Shown here: positions 26,950-32,880 of the stretch, in pieces
How positions within the stretch are numbered: the first letter of the stretch is position 1
Layout: each line of letters opens with the position of its first letter
IMG/VR virus record: IMGVR_UViG_3300021963_000160
Location: 1 to 54,899 of that record
Strand: one strand, 5' to 3'
DNA: 54,899 bases
Source: a virus
Position numbers and translations under genes: made by a program
Notes under the pieces: model-generated
What the model was told of the DNA's origin: nothing
What the model saw: the letters and a program-made list of their open reading frames with translations, nothing else
Database searches by the model: none

Positions 26950-27719
26950 TGATAGAAATTAACAAACAAGCAGAGGCGTTAGCCATTAGACAAGCAGTGA
27001 GCTATGTTCTAACAAAAGGTCAAGAGGCGGGAGCAAGAGGCCAGCATAACTATAAGGCAACATTTAATTTGCCAAATTCAGCGTATGATGTACTTGATTT
27101 TTTAAAGTACGAGGGGATTAATTGTCAAGCAAAAGGATTAAGTACAACTCGATTAAGTGACGGCTCATATAGTTATGAGGTAAGTTTACTTCTTGTCAGA
27201 AATGTATCATTAGAGTATAGGTGCAAAGCTTTCTTCAATAGACTGATTAGGATGACTAATACATATTTCCTTTCGGACTATGTCGAAGAAATTGTAAATT
27301 ATATTACAAGTGATGGTCAAGACTATATTGCTGAGAGAGATATGTTGCGGAGTTTATGTGTGACTGAGGGATTAGATTTTCACCAAATATCTTGTGAGGT
27401 TGCAAGTAAGTTTATGGCTGACAATGGACTTGAAGATTATATCCCATATCCACCTGATAAATTACCTAAGAAGATTAAGAACACTAATTCTGGTCGAGCG
27501 ATAATAAAGTGGCGAACCAAAGTAAATGGCGAGTGGGCTACAATGTATCATAGCGATATAATTAAGTCGAAGGATTTAGGGCAAAATAATATCTATAGCG
27601 AGTCAATCTACTTAGAGAGAGATAAAGCGGCAGTATTTTATGACAAAGAAGAGGCACTAAGGGTAATTGATATGTTTACAAATGAATTTCACATAGGACA
27701 AATAATAGAAAAAAAATGA
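26949..27719 (+). CDS. 256-aa early protein, unknown function
   Basis: 256 residues without signal peptide. The N-terminal half contains a conserved-looking EAGARGQHNYKA motif and a mixed alpha/beta region (YDVLDFLKYEGIN; YSYEVSLLL). The C-terminal part (FYDKEEALRVIDMF) resembles the short 'EAL' helix seen in small phage early proteins and recurs in neighbouring genes (for example FTTLDEAAKYIG). It is coupled on both sides by overlapping start/stop codons. It is the largest unknown of the early operon. No enzyme motif is recognised. Confidence 0.6.
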   Translation: MIEINKQAEALAIRQAVSYVLTKGQEAGARGQHNYKATFNLPNSAYDVLDFLKYEGINCQAKGLSTTRLSDGSYSYEVSLLLVRNVSLEYRCKAFFNRLIRMTNTYFLSDYVEEIVNYITSDGQDYIAERDMLRSLCVTEGLDFHQISCEVASKFMADNGLEDYIPYPPDKLPKKIKNTNSGRAIIKWRTKVNGEWATMYHSDIIKSKDLGQNNIYSESIYLERDKAAVFYDKEEALRVIDMFTNEFHIGQIIEKK

Positions 27720-27928
27720 GAATAGTAACAACAAAATACAAGGCAACCAAAAAAAGAATCTACGAGAATAAACACTATGTTATAACTCTAGTGATTGATA
27801 CAGGAGCTTATAAAGTGTCTCCTAAAGATAGTTATAACGATAGTTATTTTACTACCTTAGATGAAGCAGCAAAGTACATCGGGACAACTTACAATAATAT
27901 AATGAATGCAGATAGTTTTACATCATGA
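27716..27928 (+). CDS. Small protein, 70 aa, unknown
   Basis: It starts with a basic stretch (MRIVTTKYKATKKRIYEN), then three beta strands and a final helix (FTTLDEAAKYIGTTYNNI) like the end of the 256-aa protein. Start and stop overlap both neighbours by 4 bp. The resemblance suggests a shared small domain in this operon. Confidence 0.5.
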   Translation: MRIVTTKYKATKKRIYENKHYVITLVIDTGAYKVSPKDSYNDSYFTTLDEAAKYIGTTYNNIMNADSFTS

Positions 27929-28074
27929 AAACAAGAAACGAAATTTTAAATCAGTTTGGAACCTTCTTTAAAGAATCAGACCAAACAACCGAGGATGCAA
28001 CAATTAACATGCTGGACCTCGAGAGAATGAACGACAAGCAATTAACTCGTATTTATAACGCCTTTTTTAATTAA
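27925..28074 (+). CDS. Small protein, 49 aa
   Basis: ATGA overlap with the preceding gene gives MKTRNEILNQFGTFFKES and ends ...QLTRIYNAFFN. It is helical, with alternating acidic and basic residues. The perfect coupling and normal composition support it as real. No family known. Confidence 0.5.
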   Translation: MKTRNEILNQFGTFFKESDQTTEDATINMLDLERMNDKQLTRIYNAFFN

Positions 28075-28078
28075 TATC

Positions 28079-28264
28079 ATGCACAACGAACTAAAAAAAC
28101 AAATCATTAATTTTATTTTTGCCAACCTGAATGAATTTCAGATTAACAATGCCACAAAAGCAAAATTTGGGCCTTACATATACGATATTCAAGGAGATTA
28201 TTTAATTGGAGGCAAAGATGTAAGTGAGTTTATAAGTAAAGCAATTGAGCTAATAAAGAAATAA
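28079..28264 (+). CDS. Small protein, 61 aa, unknown
   Basis: MHNELKKQIINFIFANLNEF, a helix, then a beta hairpin (PYIYDIQGDYLIGG) and a C-terminal helix (SEFISKAIELIKK). It is 4 bp after the previous gene. The helix-hairpin-helix layout could be a small regulatory or inhibitor protein; unrecognised. Confidence 0.5.
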   Translation: MHNELKKQIINFIFANLNEFQINNATKAKFGPYIYDIQGDYLIGGKDVSEFISKAIELIKK

Positions 28265-28265
28265 T

Positions 28266-28415
28266 ATGGACCTTTACCACATAATCAACACAACAACCGG
28301 AATAATATTATGCTCAGGACTCACCCAAGACGAAGCGGAAGAAATGAAGTATGAATATATTAACTTGGACATCTTTAATTCAAACAGAGAAATTTATAAA
28401 ATTATAAAATCATGA
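28266..28415 (+). CDS. Small protein, 49 aa
   Basis: It starts MDLYHIINTTTGIILCSG, then a helix (LTQDEAEEMKYEYINLD). Its stop overlaps the ATG of the next gene (ATGA). The tight packing in the operon supports translation. Function unknown. Confidence 0.5.
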   Translation: MDLYHIINTTTGIILCSGLTQDEAEEMKYEYINLDIFNSNREIYKIIKS

Positions 28416-28594
28416 AAATTAGAAACACGCAAACCGGTGGAGTAATCCTTCAAAGGAAAAAAGAGAACGAAACTTCATCCTTGTTTAAAGTTATTGATCC
28501 AAGCGGGAACAGTAGATTTAAAATTGGCGATGAATTTTGGATTAAACACTCAACAATCGGAGAGGGATTATTAAACGAACCAGTTAAAGAGTAA
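28412..28594 (+). CDS. Small basic beta protein, 60 aa
   Basis: MKIRNTQTGGVILQRKKENE followed by beta strands (FKVIDPSGNSRFKIGDEFWI). A small SH3-like barrel would fit this pattern. It is coupled upstream by 4 bp. No family assigned. Confidence 0.5.
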   Translation: MKIRNTQTGGVILQRKKENETSSLFKVIDPSGNSRFKIGDEFWIKHSTIGEGLLNEPVKE

Positions 28595-28598
28595 AGCC

Positions 28599-29036
28599 AT
28601 GACAGACGCAGAAAAATTACAACTCGAAGAAGATAGAACGACTTTTGAATTAAAATGCCTCCTAGATATTAAAGATTTTAAAATATTTCAAGACGAAGCA
28701 GAAAAAATATGGATTTTAGACAAGTTAAAACAAAATAATTTTAACGTCAGTAAAACTGCTATTGAAATTCGCATCCAGCGGAGTCATCTTTACAATAAAA
28801 TCATTAAATACAAAATTCCAATAAACAGAAAACTAAAACACAGTTATTTAAACGGGAGACACATGGTAATTTTCAATCCTAATGGGGATAGGTTTAATTT
28901 TATTATCAAAAATGAGCCAGAACTAACGGAAACTATAAAAAGTGGCTTACAATTCGTTTATATACGAAAATCAAATTTAGCTTACATGGCCAAAAAAATA
29001 TTCACCCGGATAGAAAATTTAACAAACGTCAATTAA
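28599..29036 (+). CDS. Fis-type helix-turn-helix DNA-binding protein
   Basis: 145 residues. Residues about 25-68 form a Fis/NtrC-C-terminal type HTH: WILDKLKQNNFNVSKTAIEI then QRSHLYNKIIKYKI, matching the pattern helix-'N.s.tA..i.I.rs.LY.KI.ky.I'. The rest is a beta region with a possible dimer or ligand part (HMVIFNPNGDRFNFIIKNE). As the last gene of the early operon, 12 bp before the lipoprotein promoter region, it is the best candidate to bind the 17-bp palindrome at 29049 and elsewhere. This link is an inference. Confidence 0.65.
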   Translation: MTDAEKLQLEEDRTTFELKCLLDIKDFKIFQDEAEKIWILDKLKQNNFNVSKTAIEIRIQRSHLYNKIIKYKIPINRKLKHSYLNGRHMVIFNPNGDRFNFIIKNEPELTETIKSGLQFVYIRKSNLAYMAKKIFTRIENLTNVN

Positions 29037-29048
29037 TAAATGCACCAA

Positions 29049-29107
29049 TTTAGAAACATTCTAAATTGTAAAAAGCGTTAAACGTATTATTTGAAATATT
29101 ACTTTTG
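29049..29107 (+). promoter_or_regulatory. Operator palindrome plus activator-type promoter
   Basis: A perfect palindrome TTTAGAA-ACA-TTCTAAA (29049-29065) lies 42 bp before the end of a TACTTTTG -7 element (29100-29107). No TTTG -33 element sits at the right distance, which suggests activation from the palindrome. The same arrangement occurs at 32496-32555 and 37518-37577. It drives the lipoprotein gene at 29133. Confidence 0.6.
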
Positions 29108-29132
29108 CCTAAACAATTAAAGAAAAATAAAA

Positions 29133-29360
29133 ATGAAAAAACTAATTAGCTTAATGTTACTCTTAACCTTGCTTAGCTGCGAAAAAGAGAAAGTAGAATG
29201 TAATTGTGGTTTAGTCCTTAGCGACAACGTAAGTGATTATTCAGTTGTAATCCGTAACGATTGCAGCAAGAAAGAAAAGAGATTTTATTTGCAGCCTGGT
29301 GATTGGATCAATGCCCATGTAGGAAGTAACTATTGTATTACAAACGTAAGCAGTTGGTAG
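29133..29360 (+). CDS. Small lipoprotein
   Basis: 75 residues with a lipoprotein signal: basic MKK, hydrophobic core LISLMLLLTLL and lipobox LLSC (Cys at about residue 16). The mature part (EKEKVECNCGLVLSDN...) is small and Cys-containing. A phage-encoded lipoprotein expressed from an early promoter often serves superinfection exclusion; here that is only an inference. It is followed by a 23-residue membrane peptide. Confidence 0.65.
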   Translation: MKKLISLMLLLTLLSCEKEKVECNCGLVLSDNVSDYSVVIRNDCSKKEKRFYLQPGDWINAHVGSNYCITNVSSW

Positions 29361-29361
29361 T

Positions 29362-29433
29362 ATGATACAGATAGCAGTAGTAGTAATTATTATAGTTTTA
29401 TTAGTAAAAATAAAACGTAATACGGAAAAGTAA
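29362..29433 (+). CDS. Tiny membrane peptide, 23 aa
   Basis: MIQIAVVVIIIVLLVKIKR then NTEK; one hydrophobic helix with a basic C-terminal side. It starts 1 bp after the lipoprotein stop. Such peptides are easily missed; the hydrophobic pattern and position support it weakly. It may act with the lipoprotein at the membrane. Confidence 0.4.
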   Translation: MIQIAVVVIIIVLLVKIKRNTEK

Positions 29434-29481
29434 GTAAACTTGACTTTTAGCAAGAATTTTAAACTCGCAATTAAACAAAAC

Positions 29482-29745
29482 ATGAAAAAGACATTAGAAC
29501 TAACATTATCCGAAAGTGAAGGTGTAAAGATAGAAGTATCCTGCGAGGTGCTACGAATTGAAACTGACAATCCTGCGATACATCCAGATGACCCGAATCA
29601 ATCCACGATAACAGAGTATTGGTGCAAGACAATTAATAAATTAAAGATAAACGGTTTTGAACTTGGAATTTATAACCATAAGACTTTGAAAGAAATCGAA
29701 AGATTAGTGGAAGAACAACTTGAAGAAAATCCTGAATTATTTTAA
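29482..29745 (+). CDS. 87-aa acidic protein upstream of the cassette array
   Basis: The ATG at 29482 (MKKTLELTLSESEGVKIEV) is preferred over an in-frame start 42 bp earlier because the N-terminus then matches a typical beta-rich start. It ends with an acidic helix (LKEIERLVEEQLEENPELF). Its stop is 6 bp before the first inverted-repeat segment (29751), as ORFs in integron cassettes usually end just before or inside the attC site. Function unknown. Confidence 0.55.
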   Translation: MKKTLELTLSESEGVKIEVSCEVLRIETDNPAIHPDDPNQSTITEYWCKTINKLKINGFELGIYNHKTLKEIERLVEEQLEENPELF

Positions 29746-29750
29746 GAGAA

Positions 29751-29882
29751 ATAACGGTACTTGGCTTAGCGAAGAAGTGGAAAAGCAAGCCTAATCTTTC
29801 GGTTTAGAAACCAAAATAACAAACACAAAACCAACATTGAATTAAGCCTAAAACCGCTTTTTTGCTAAACCAATGTTATAAC
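29751..29882. repeat. attC-like inverted-repeat segment A
   Basis: Ends ATAACGG...GTTATAAC. The inner arms TTGGCTTAGCGAAGAAG (29761-29777) and CTTTTTTGCTAAACCAA (29857-29873) are almost complementary (14 of 17 with G-T pairs). No gene lies inside. It resembles an integron attC site (outer simple-site arms plus imperfect inner arms). No integrase gene is in the window. Confidence 0.6.
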
Positions 29883-29892
29883 TCGTTTTTTT

Positions 29893-30078
29893 ATGAAAAA
29901 ATATTTATTGCAATTAATAGAAGTAGAAATAGAAAACACAATGAAAAAGTTAATTCATTGGAACAAAATGGAAGATAGGTTTAAATCAGACCCTTATCAT
30001 ATACGTTGCAAATTAGCAATGGAACGTAAATTGGAAAAAATTAGTCGTTATAAAACTCGGGTGCAAAATGAGTTATAA
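29893..30078 (+). CDS. Small cassette protein, 61 aa
   Basis: MKKYLLQLIEVEIENTMKK then a basic, helical part (KLAMERKLEKISRYKT). The whole gene lies inside inverted-repeat segment B (29875-30079) whose ends GTTATAACTCG... and ...GAGTTATAAC pair; the stop codon TAA is within the right arm, as in integron cassettes. Function unknown, but the charged helical protein has no membrane segment. Confidence 0.5.
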   Translation: MKKYLLQLIEVEIENTMKKLIHWNKMEDRFKSDPYHIRCKLAMERKLEKISRYKTRVQNEL

Positions 30079-30165
30079 CGGTATCGGGCTTGGCGAAGGT
30101 GGGCTTGTAGGATGCTCAATTTTAGCAGGATGTGTATGCCCACTTTTGCCAAACCCGTGTTATAT
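30072..30165. repeat. attC-like inverted-repeat segment C
   Basis: Outer arms GTTATAAC (30072-30079) and GTTATAT (30159-30165) surround inner arms CGGGCTTGGCGAAGGTGGGC (30085-30104) and GCCCACTTTTGCCAAACCCG (30138-30157), which pair along 18 of 20 positions. A 33-base loop holds no gene. It is the clearest attC-like hairpin of the array. Confidence 0.65.
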
Positions 30166-31003
30166 GAAGTGCCGACTTATTTACGATAAAGCCCAATTGG
30201 AACACTAAACAGAAAAACAAAAAGAAAAAAAGCGATGGCAATAAAAGATAAATATAATGTAAAAAGTGTATCAACCGACCAATGCAAAGAATGGCTGTTG
30301 AAGAAACACTACTTACATAGAATGACATCATTTACTTACTCATTTGGATTGTATGAAAATAATTTATTAGTTGGCGTTATTACTTTTGGAAATGCAGTTC
30401 CTTTGACAATGAAAAAATCATTATTTGGAGAAAAGTATATGGATTTGGTTTACGAATTAAATAGACTATGTACGAATGATGATTTAGATAAAAACGCAAC
30501 ATCTTTTTTTGTGGCTGAATCTTTTAAACTACTTCCAAAGCCATTGATAATTGTAAGCTATGCAGATAAATCAGTTGGACATAATGGGTATATTTACCAA
30601 GCAACTAATTTCATATTTACTGGAGAAAGCCATACTCAATTGGATTGGAAATTGAAAGGCAAAGAACATATACATAGCAGAACTTTAATGGATGAATTTG
30701 CATTTACAGAAGATAGAATTGAAAAGTTGAAAGAAAAGTATGGAGACCAATTATATCAAGTTAGGAGAGAACCAAAATACAGGTATGTTTATGTATTGGC
30801 TAATAAAAAACAAAAAAAAGAGATAATGAACAGCAAATTATTTAAATCAAAACCATACCCAAAAGGAGAAAACACAAGATATGATGCAAGTTATAAACCA
30901 AGTATTCAAACAGAATTATTTTAAAAGTGCGATGGCTTTTTTCTTTTTGTTTTTCCTTCACGGAACTTCAATTGGAACACGTCAGCAAGGCATTTCATAT
31001 AAC
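30159..31003. repeat. Inverted-repeat segment D carrying the first Mom-like gene
   Basis: Outer arms: 30159-30173 and 30989-31003 (GTTATATGAAGTGCC versus GGCATTTCATATAAC), paired at 14 of 15 positions plus one G-T. Inside them lie a 12-bp direct repeat CAATTGGAACAC (30194-30205 and 30969-30980) and a near-perfect 21-bp inverted repeat (30212-30233, one extra A, versus 30935-30955). The gene sits at the apex of these nested palindromes. Confidence 0.6.
30235..30924 (+). CDS. Mom-like DNA-modification protein 1 (GNAT-type fold expected)
   Basis: 229 residues. It contains blocks recognisable from the phage Mu Mom family: CKEWLLKKHYLHRM, YELNRLCTNDDLDKN, ATSFFVAESFKLL, and IIVSYADKSVGHNGYIYQAT then NFIFTGE. 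Mom converts adenine to N6-carbamoylmethyl-adenine in DNA and protects phage DNA from restriction; the fold is related to GNAT acetyltransferases. The start GCGATGG lies at the loop of a large palindrome and GTGCGATGG follows the stop, so the gene is bounded by a repeated motif. It is about 38 percent identical by eye to the second copy. Whether it has Mom's exact chemistry is unproven. Confidence 0.65.
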   Translation: MAIKDKYNVKSVSTDQCKEWLLKKHYLHRMTSFTYSFGLYENNLLVGVITFGNAVPLTMKKSLFGEKYMDLVYELNRLCTNDDLDKNATSFFVAESFKLLPKPLIIVSYADKSVGHNGYIYQATNFIFTGESHTQLDWKLKGKEHIHSRTLMDEFAFTEDRIEKLKEKYGDQLYQVRREPKYRYVYVLANKKQKKEIMNSKLFKSKPYPKGENTRYDASYKPSIQTELF

Positions 31004-31085
31004 GGTATCGGGCTATATGCAGTGCGAAATAACACACAAAAGATGATACGAAGCACAACAGTAATAATTTTAAAATATTTTTAGC

Positions 31086-31748
31086 GTGGAAATTAAAAAA
31101 ATAAATCCAGTTGATTGTAAGGAATGGCTTTTGACCAAACACTATGCAAAAAGAATGACTCCAATAAATAAGGCGTTTGGATTAGTTATAAATAATTCTA
31201 TTGTAGGTGTTTGTACTTTTGCCATACCAGCATCAAGGTTTGAATTTTCATTACAGCCATACGAATTAAATAGGTTAGTGGTTAATGAAAATTTGGGCAA
31301 AAACATACTTTCTCAATTTGTAGGAATGTGTTTAAGAGAATTTGGAGAATCTGCAATAATTGTTTCGTATGCAGATGAAAATTATGGACACCACGGATAT
31401 ATTTATCAGGCTACAAATTGGATTTACACTGGTCGTTCATCTGCTGAAAAAAGAATGTTTGTTAATGGACAAGAATTGCACAGGAGAACACTATACGACA
31501 AATACGGAACATCATCAATACCAGAATTAGAGAAACTTGGATTAAATATTACTTACAATAAACAGCTTGGTAAGCATAGATATTTCCAATTTACTGGCAC
31601 AAAAAAAGATAGCAAGATACTGAAAGAAGAAGTAATATTAAAATACGGCACACAACCATATCCAAAAGGAAACAATACAAGATATGATTCTGGTAATGAT
31701 ATTAAGATAAATATAAAACCAAAAGCAGTACAAACATCACTATTCTAA
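31086..31748 (+). CDS. Mom-like DNA-modification protein 2 (GTG start)
   Basis: 220 residues. The GTG at 31086 is chosen because it keeps the conserved CKEWLLTKHYAKRM segment, which an ATG 70 bp later would lose. Family blocks: YELNRLVVNENLGKN, SQFVGMCLREF, IIVSYADENYGHHGYIYQAT, NWIYTGRS and LHRRTLYDKYGTS; the C-terminus PYPKGNNTRYDSG parallels PYPKGENTRYDAS of copy 1. The gene is in the loop of segment E. A hairpin follows the stop (31749-31765). Two tandem but diverged Mom-like proteins suggest different target motifs or division of labour. Confidence 0.65.
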   Translation: MEIKKINPVDCKEWLLTKHYAKRMTPINKAFGLVINNSIVGVCTFAIPASRFEFSLQPYELNRLVVNENLGKNILSQFVGMCLREFGESAIIVSYADENYGHHGYIYQATNWIYTGRSSAEKRMFVNGQELHRRTLYDKYGTSSIPELEKLGLNITYNKQLGKHRYFQFTGTKKDSKILKEEVILKYGTQPYPKGNNTRYDSGNDIKINIKPKAVQTSLF

Positions 31749-31765
31749 TGGCTTTGAAAAAGCCA
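31749..31765. terminator. Hairpin after the second Mom-like gene
   Basis: TGGCTTT and AAAGCCA arms around a short loop start right after the stop codon. The T run is weak, so termination is uncertain. Confidence 0.35.
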
Positions 31766-31855
31766 AAGTGCGGTGGGAAAAATATTTTAAAATTATGGTC
31801 AAATTAGAACAAAACTCGATACGAAGCACGGAACTAAGCATTGCATATAGCCCGT

Positions 31856-32010
31856 GTTATAGCATCGTTTTAATGTGCTATAACGTTTTGCAGCTAACCG
31901 AAGGCAGGGAATTTAACCACAAAACAACAATGGAAACACGAAACTTGAACACACCACAAAACTATCTTAGGAGCAGTAAAACCCTGCTTTTGGTTAGGTG
32001 CTGTTATAAG
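31856..32010. repeat. attC-like segments F (empty, 29 bp) and G
   Basis: Segment F (31856-31884) is only GTTATAGCA, an 11-base loop and TGCTATAAC, as if its gene were missing. Segment G (31877-32010) has inner arms CAGCTAACCGAAGGCAGGG (31891-31909) and CCCTGCTTTTGGTTAGGTGCTG (31982-32003, written in parts: CCCTGCTTTTGG and TTAGGTGCTG), nearly complementary, and no gene. Confidence 0.55.
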
Positions 32011-32234
32011 AAGTAGCGAATTATTAACGATAAATTTAATTAAAATGAATATAACATTAGCAAAAGTAAAAAGAACACTCGAAAAAGATTATGGGTGGAG
32101 TAATATGAATATTGAAAGTCAAAAATTTTTAATTGACGAATTGATAAAAGATACACTCAAAATTATAGATAATGAATTGCGAACTCACAAAGGGATTTCC
32201 ATTAAGAAACGCTAATGTAGCTATTTCTTATAAC
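32003..32234. repeat. Inverted-repeat segment H, right end of the array
   Basis: Arms GTTATAAGAAGTAGC (32003-32017) and GCTATTTCTTATAAC (32220-32234) pair at 14 of 15 positions plus one G-T and enclose a small gene. Beyond it the palindromic chain stops. Confidence 0.6.
32045..32215 (+). CDS. Small cassette protein, 56 aa
   Basis: MNITLAKVKRTLEKDYGWSN, then a helix (SQKFLIDELIKDTLKIID) and a basic tail (HKGISIKKR). It is enclosed by segment H, with its stop 5 bp before the right arm. Function unknown; size and charge resemble an antitoxin or small DNA-binding protein, but no partner gene is visible. Confidence 0.5.
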   Translation: MNITLAKVKRTLEKDYGWSNMNIESQKFLIDELIKDTLKIIDNELRTHKGISIKKR

Positions 32235-32278
32235 TAATCGGTAAGTATTATAAAACTAAATATTAAACTATTAAAAAT

Positions 32279-32500
32279 ATGCAAATAACAGTTAATTACG
32301 ATTTAAAATGGCAGCTAAAAACAGCCCCGAATTATCAATTTACAGACGATGGAATATGTATTAATACATTAAGAGGTAAGATAGTAAGAAAAGTAGTTGT
32401 AAGCAGCACTAAAGGCTATTGTATAAACGGTAAATTTAGAAGTGTATTGCAACTGCGAAAAGAATTAATTAAGATTGAAAAAATAATTTGTCCATTTTAG
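32279..32500 (+). CDS. Small protein, 73 aa, unknown
   Basis: MQITVNYDLKWQLKTAPNYQ, a beta-rich protein with a basic middle (LRGKIVRKVVVSSTKGYCINGKFRS, given in parts: LRGKIVRKVV; KGYCINGKFR). Such 'transcript-like' small proteins (NTLRGK... then R..VLQLRKEL) are frequent in Bacteroidota phages and may be DNA-binding. Its end overlaps the operator palindrome at 32496-32512. Confidence 0.5.
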   Translation: MQITVNYDLKWQLKTAPNYQFTDDGICINTLRGKIVRKVVVSSTKGYCINGKFRSVLQLRKELIKIEKIICPF

Positions 32501-32555
32501 AACGTTTCTAAATTACTTAAACCAACAAATAATTAAAACAATATCTCTTAATTTG
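32496..32555 (+). promoter_or_regulatory. Operator palindrome plus activator-type promoter
   Basis: Perfect TTTAGAA-CGT-TTCTAAA (32496-32512) ends 43 bp before the end of a TTTG (32552-32555; preceded by TTAA, so a partial TAnnTTTG). The next ATG (32560) starts only 4 bp later, so the 48-aa gene could be leaderless or the main target could be further downstream. Confidence 0.55.
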
Positions 32556-32559
32556 AATA

Positions 32560-32706
32560 ATGAAATTTAAAGCACTTAGGAAGTTTAGCAAGCAAGAGGT
32601 TGTGGGATACCTGAGTAAAGTTGGTAAAGTAAGAATTTATACGATTGAGGGGGTTGATTATACAATAACTGAATTTAAAAAACATTTTAATAATTTTGAA
32701 TTATGA
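32560..32706 (+). CDS. Small basic protein, 48 aa
   Basis: MKFKALRKFSKQEVVGYLSK then VGKVRIYTIEGVDYTITE. It is a compact basic protein and its stop overlaps the next gene by 4 bp. It may be translated from a leaderless or near-leaderless transcript, as the predicted -7 element ends 4 bp upstream. Unrecognised. Confidence 0.5.
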   Translation: MKFKALRKFSKQEVVGYLSKVGKVRIYTIEGVDYTITEFKKHFNNFEL

Positions 32707-32855
32707 CAAAGAAAGGAAGATATTTTTTTAGAGACATACCGTCAATTACATGCAATAAACACGAAGTTATTCGAGCTACCAGAGTTTGTACTTGTTGCGG
32801 TAAATATGTGGACCCATTCAATATATTGTGCGATCCTTGTTATGCAAAGAAATAA
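32703..32855 (+). CDS. Small zinc-ribbon-like protein, 50 aa
   Basis: The last half carries four spaced cysteines (VCTCCGKYV...ILCDPCYAKK) typical of a zinc ribbon. The first half is basic (MTKKGRYFFRD). It is coupled to the previous gene (ATGA). A nucleic-acid or protein-binding role is likely; the specific partner is unknown. Confidence 0.55.
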   Translation: MTKKGRYFFRDIPSITCNKHEVIRATRVCTCCGKYVDPFNILCDPCYAKK

Positions 32856-32880
32856 CCAACCAAGAAATAATAATTAAAAT

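Larger units (their letters stand above)
30997..31863. repeat. Inverted-repeat segment E carrying the second Mom-like gene
   Basis: Outer arms ATATAAC (30997-31003) and GTTATAGC (31856-31863); inner arms CGGGCTATATGCAGTGC (31009-31025) and GCATTGCATATAGCCCG (31838-31854), 16 of 17 paired with one G-T. Inside are a 12-bp direct repeat GATACGAAGCAC (31045-31056 and 31818-31829) and a perfect 19-bp inverted repeat (31064-31082 and 31778-31796) surrounding the gene. Confidence 0.6.

Noticed and set aside
31768-32016. A plus-strand frame of 82 aa across segments E to G
   Set aside because: It runs through the inverted-repeat arms and has no coding character.
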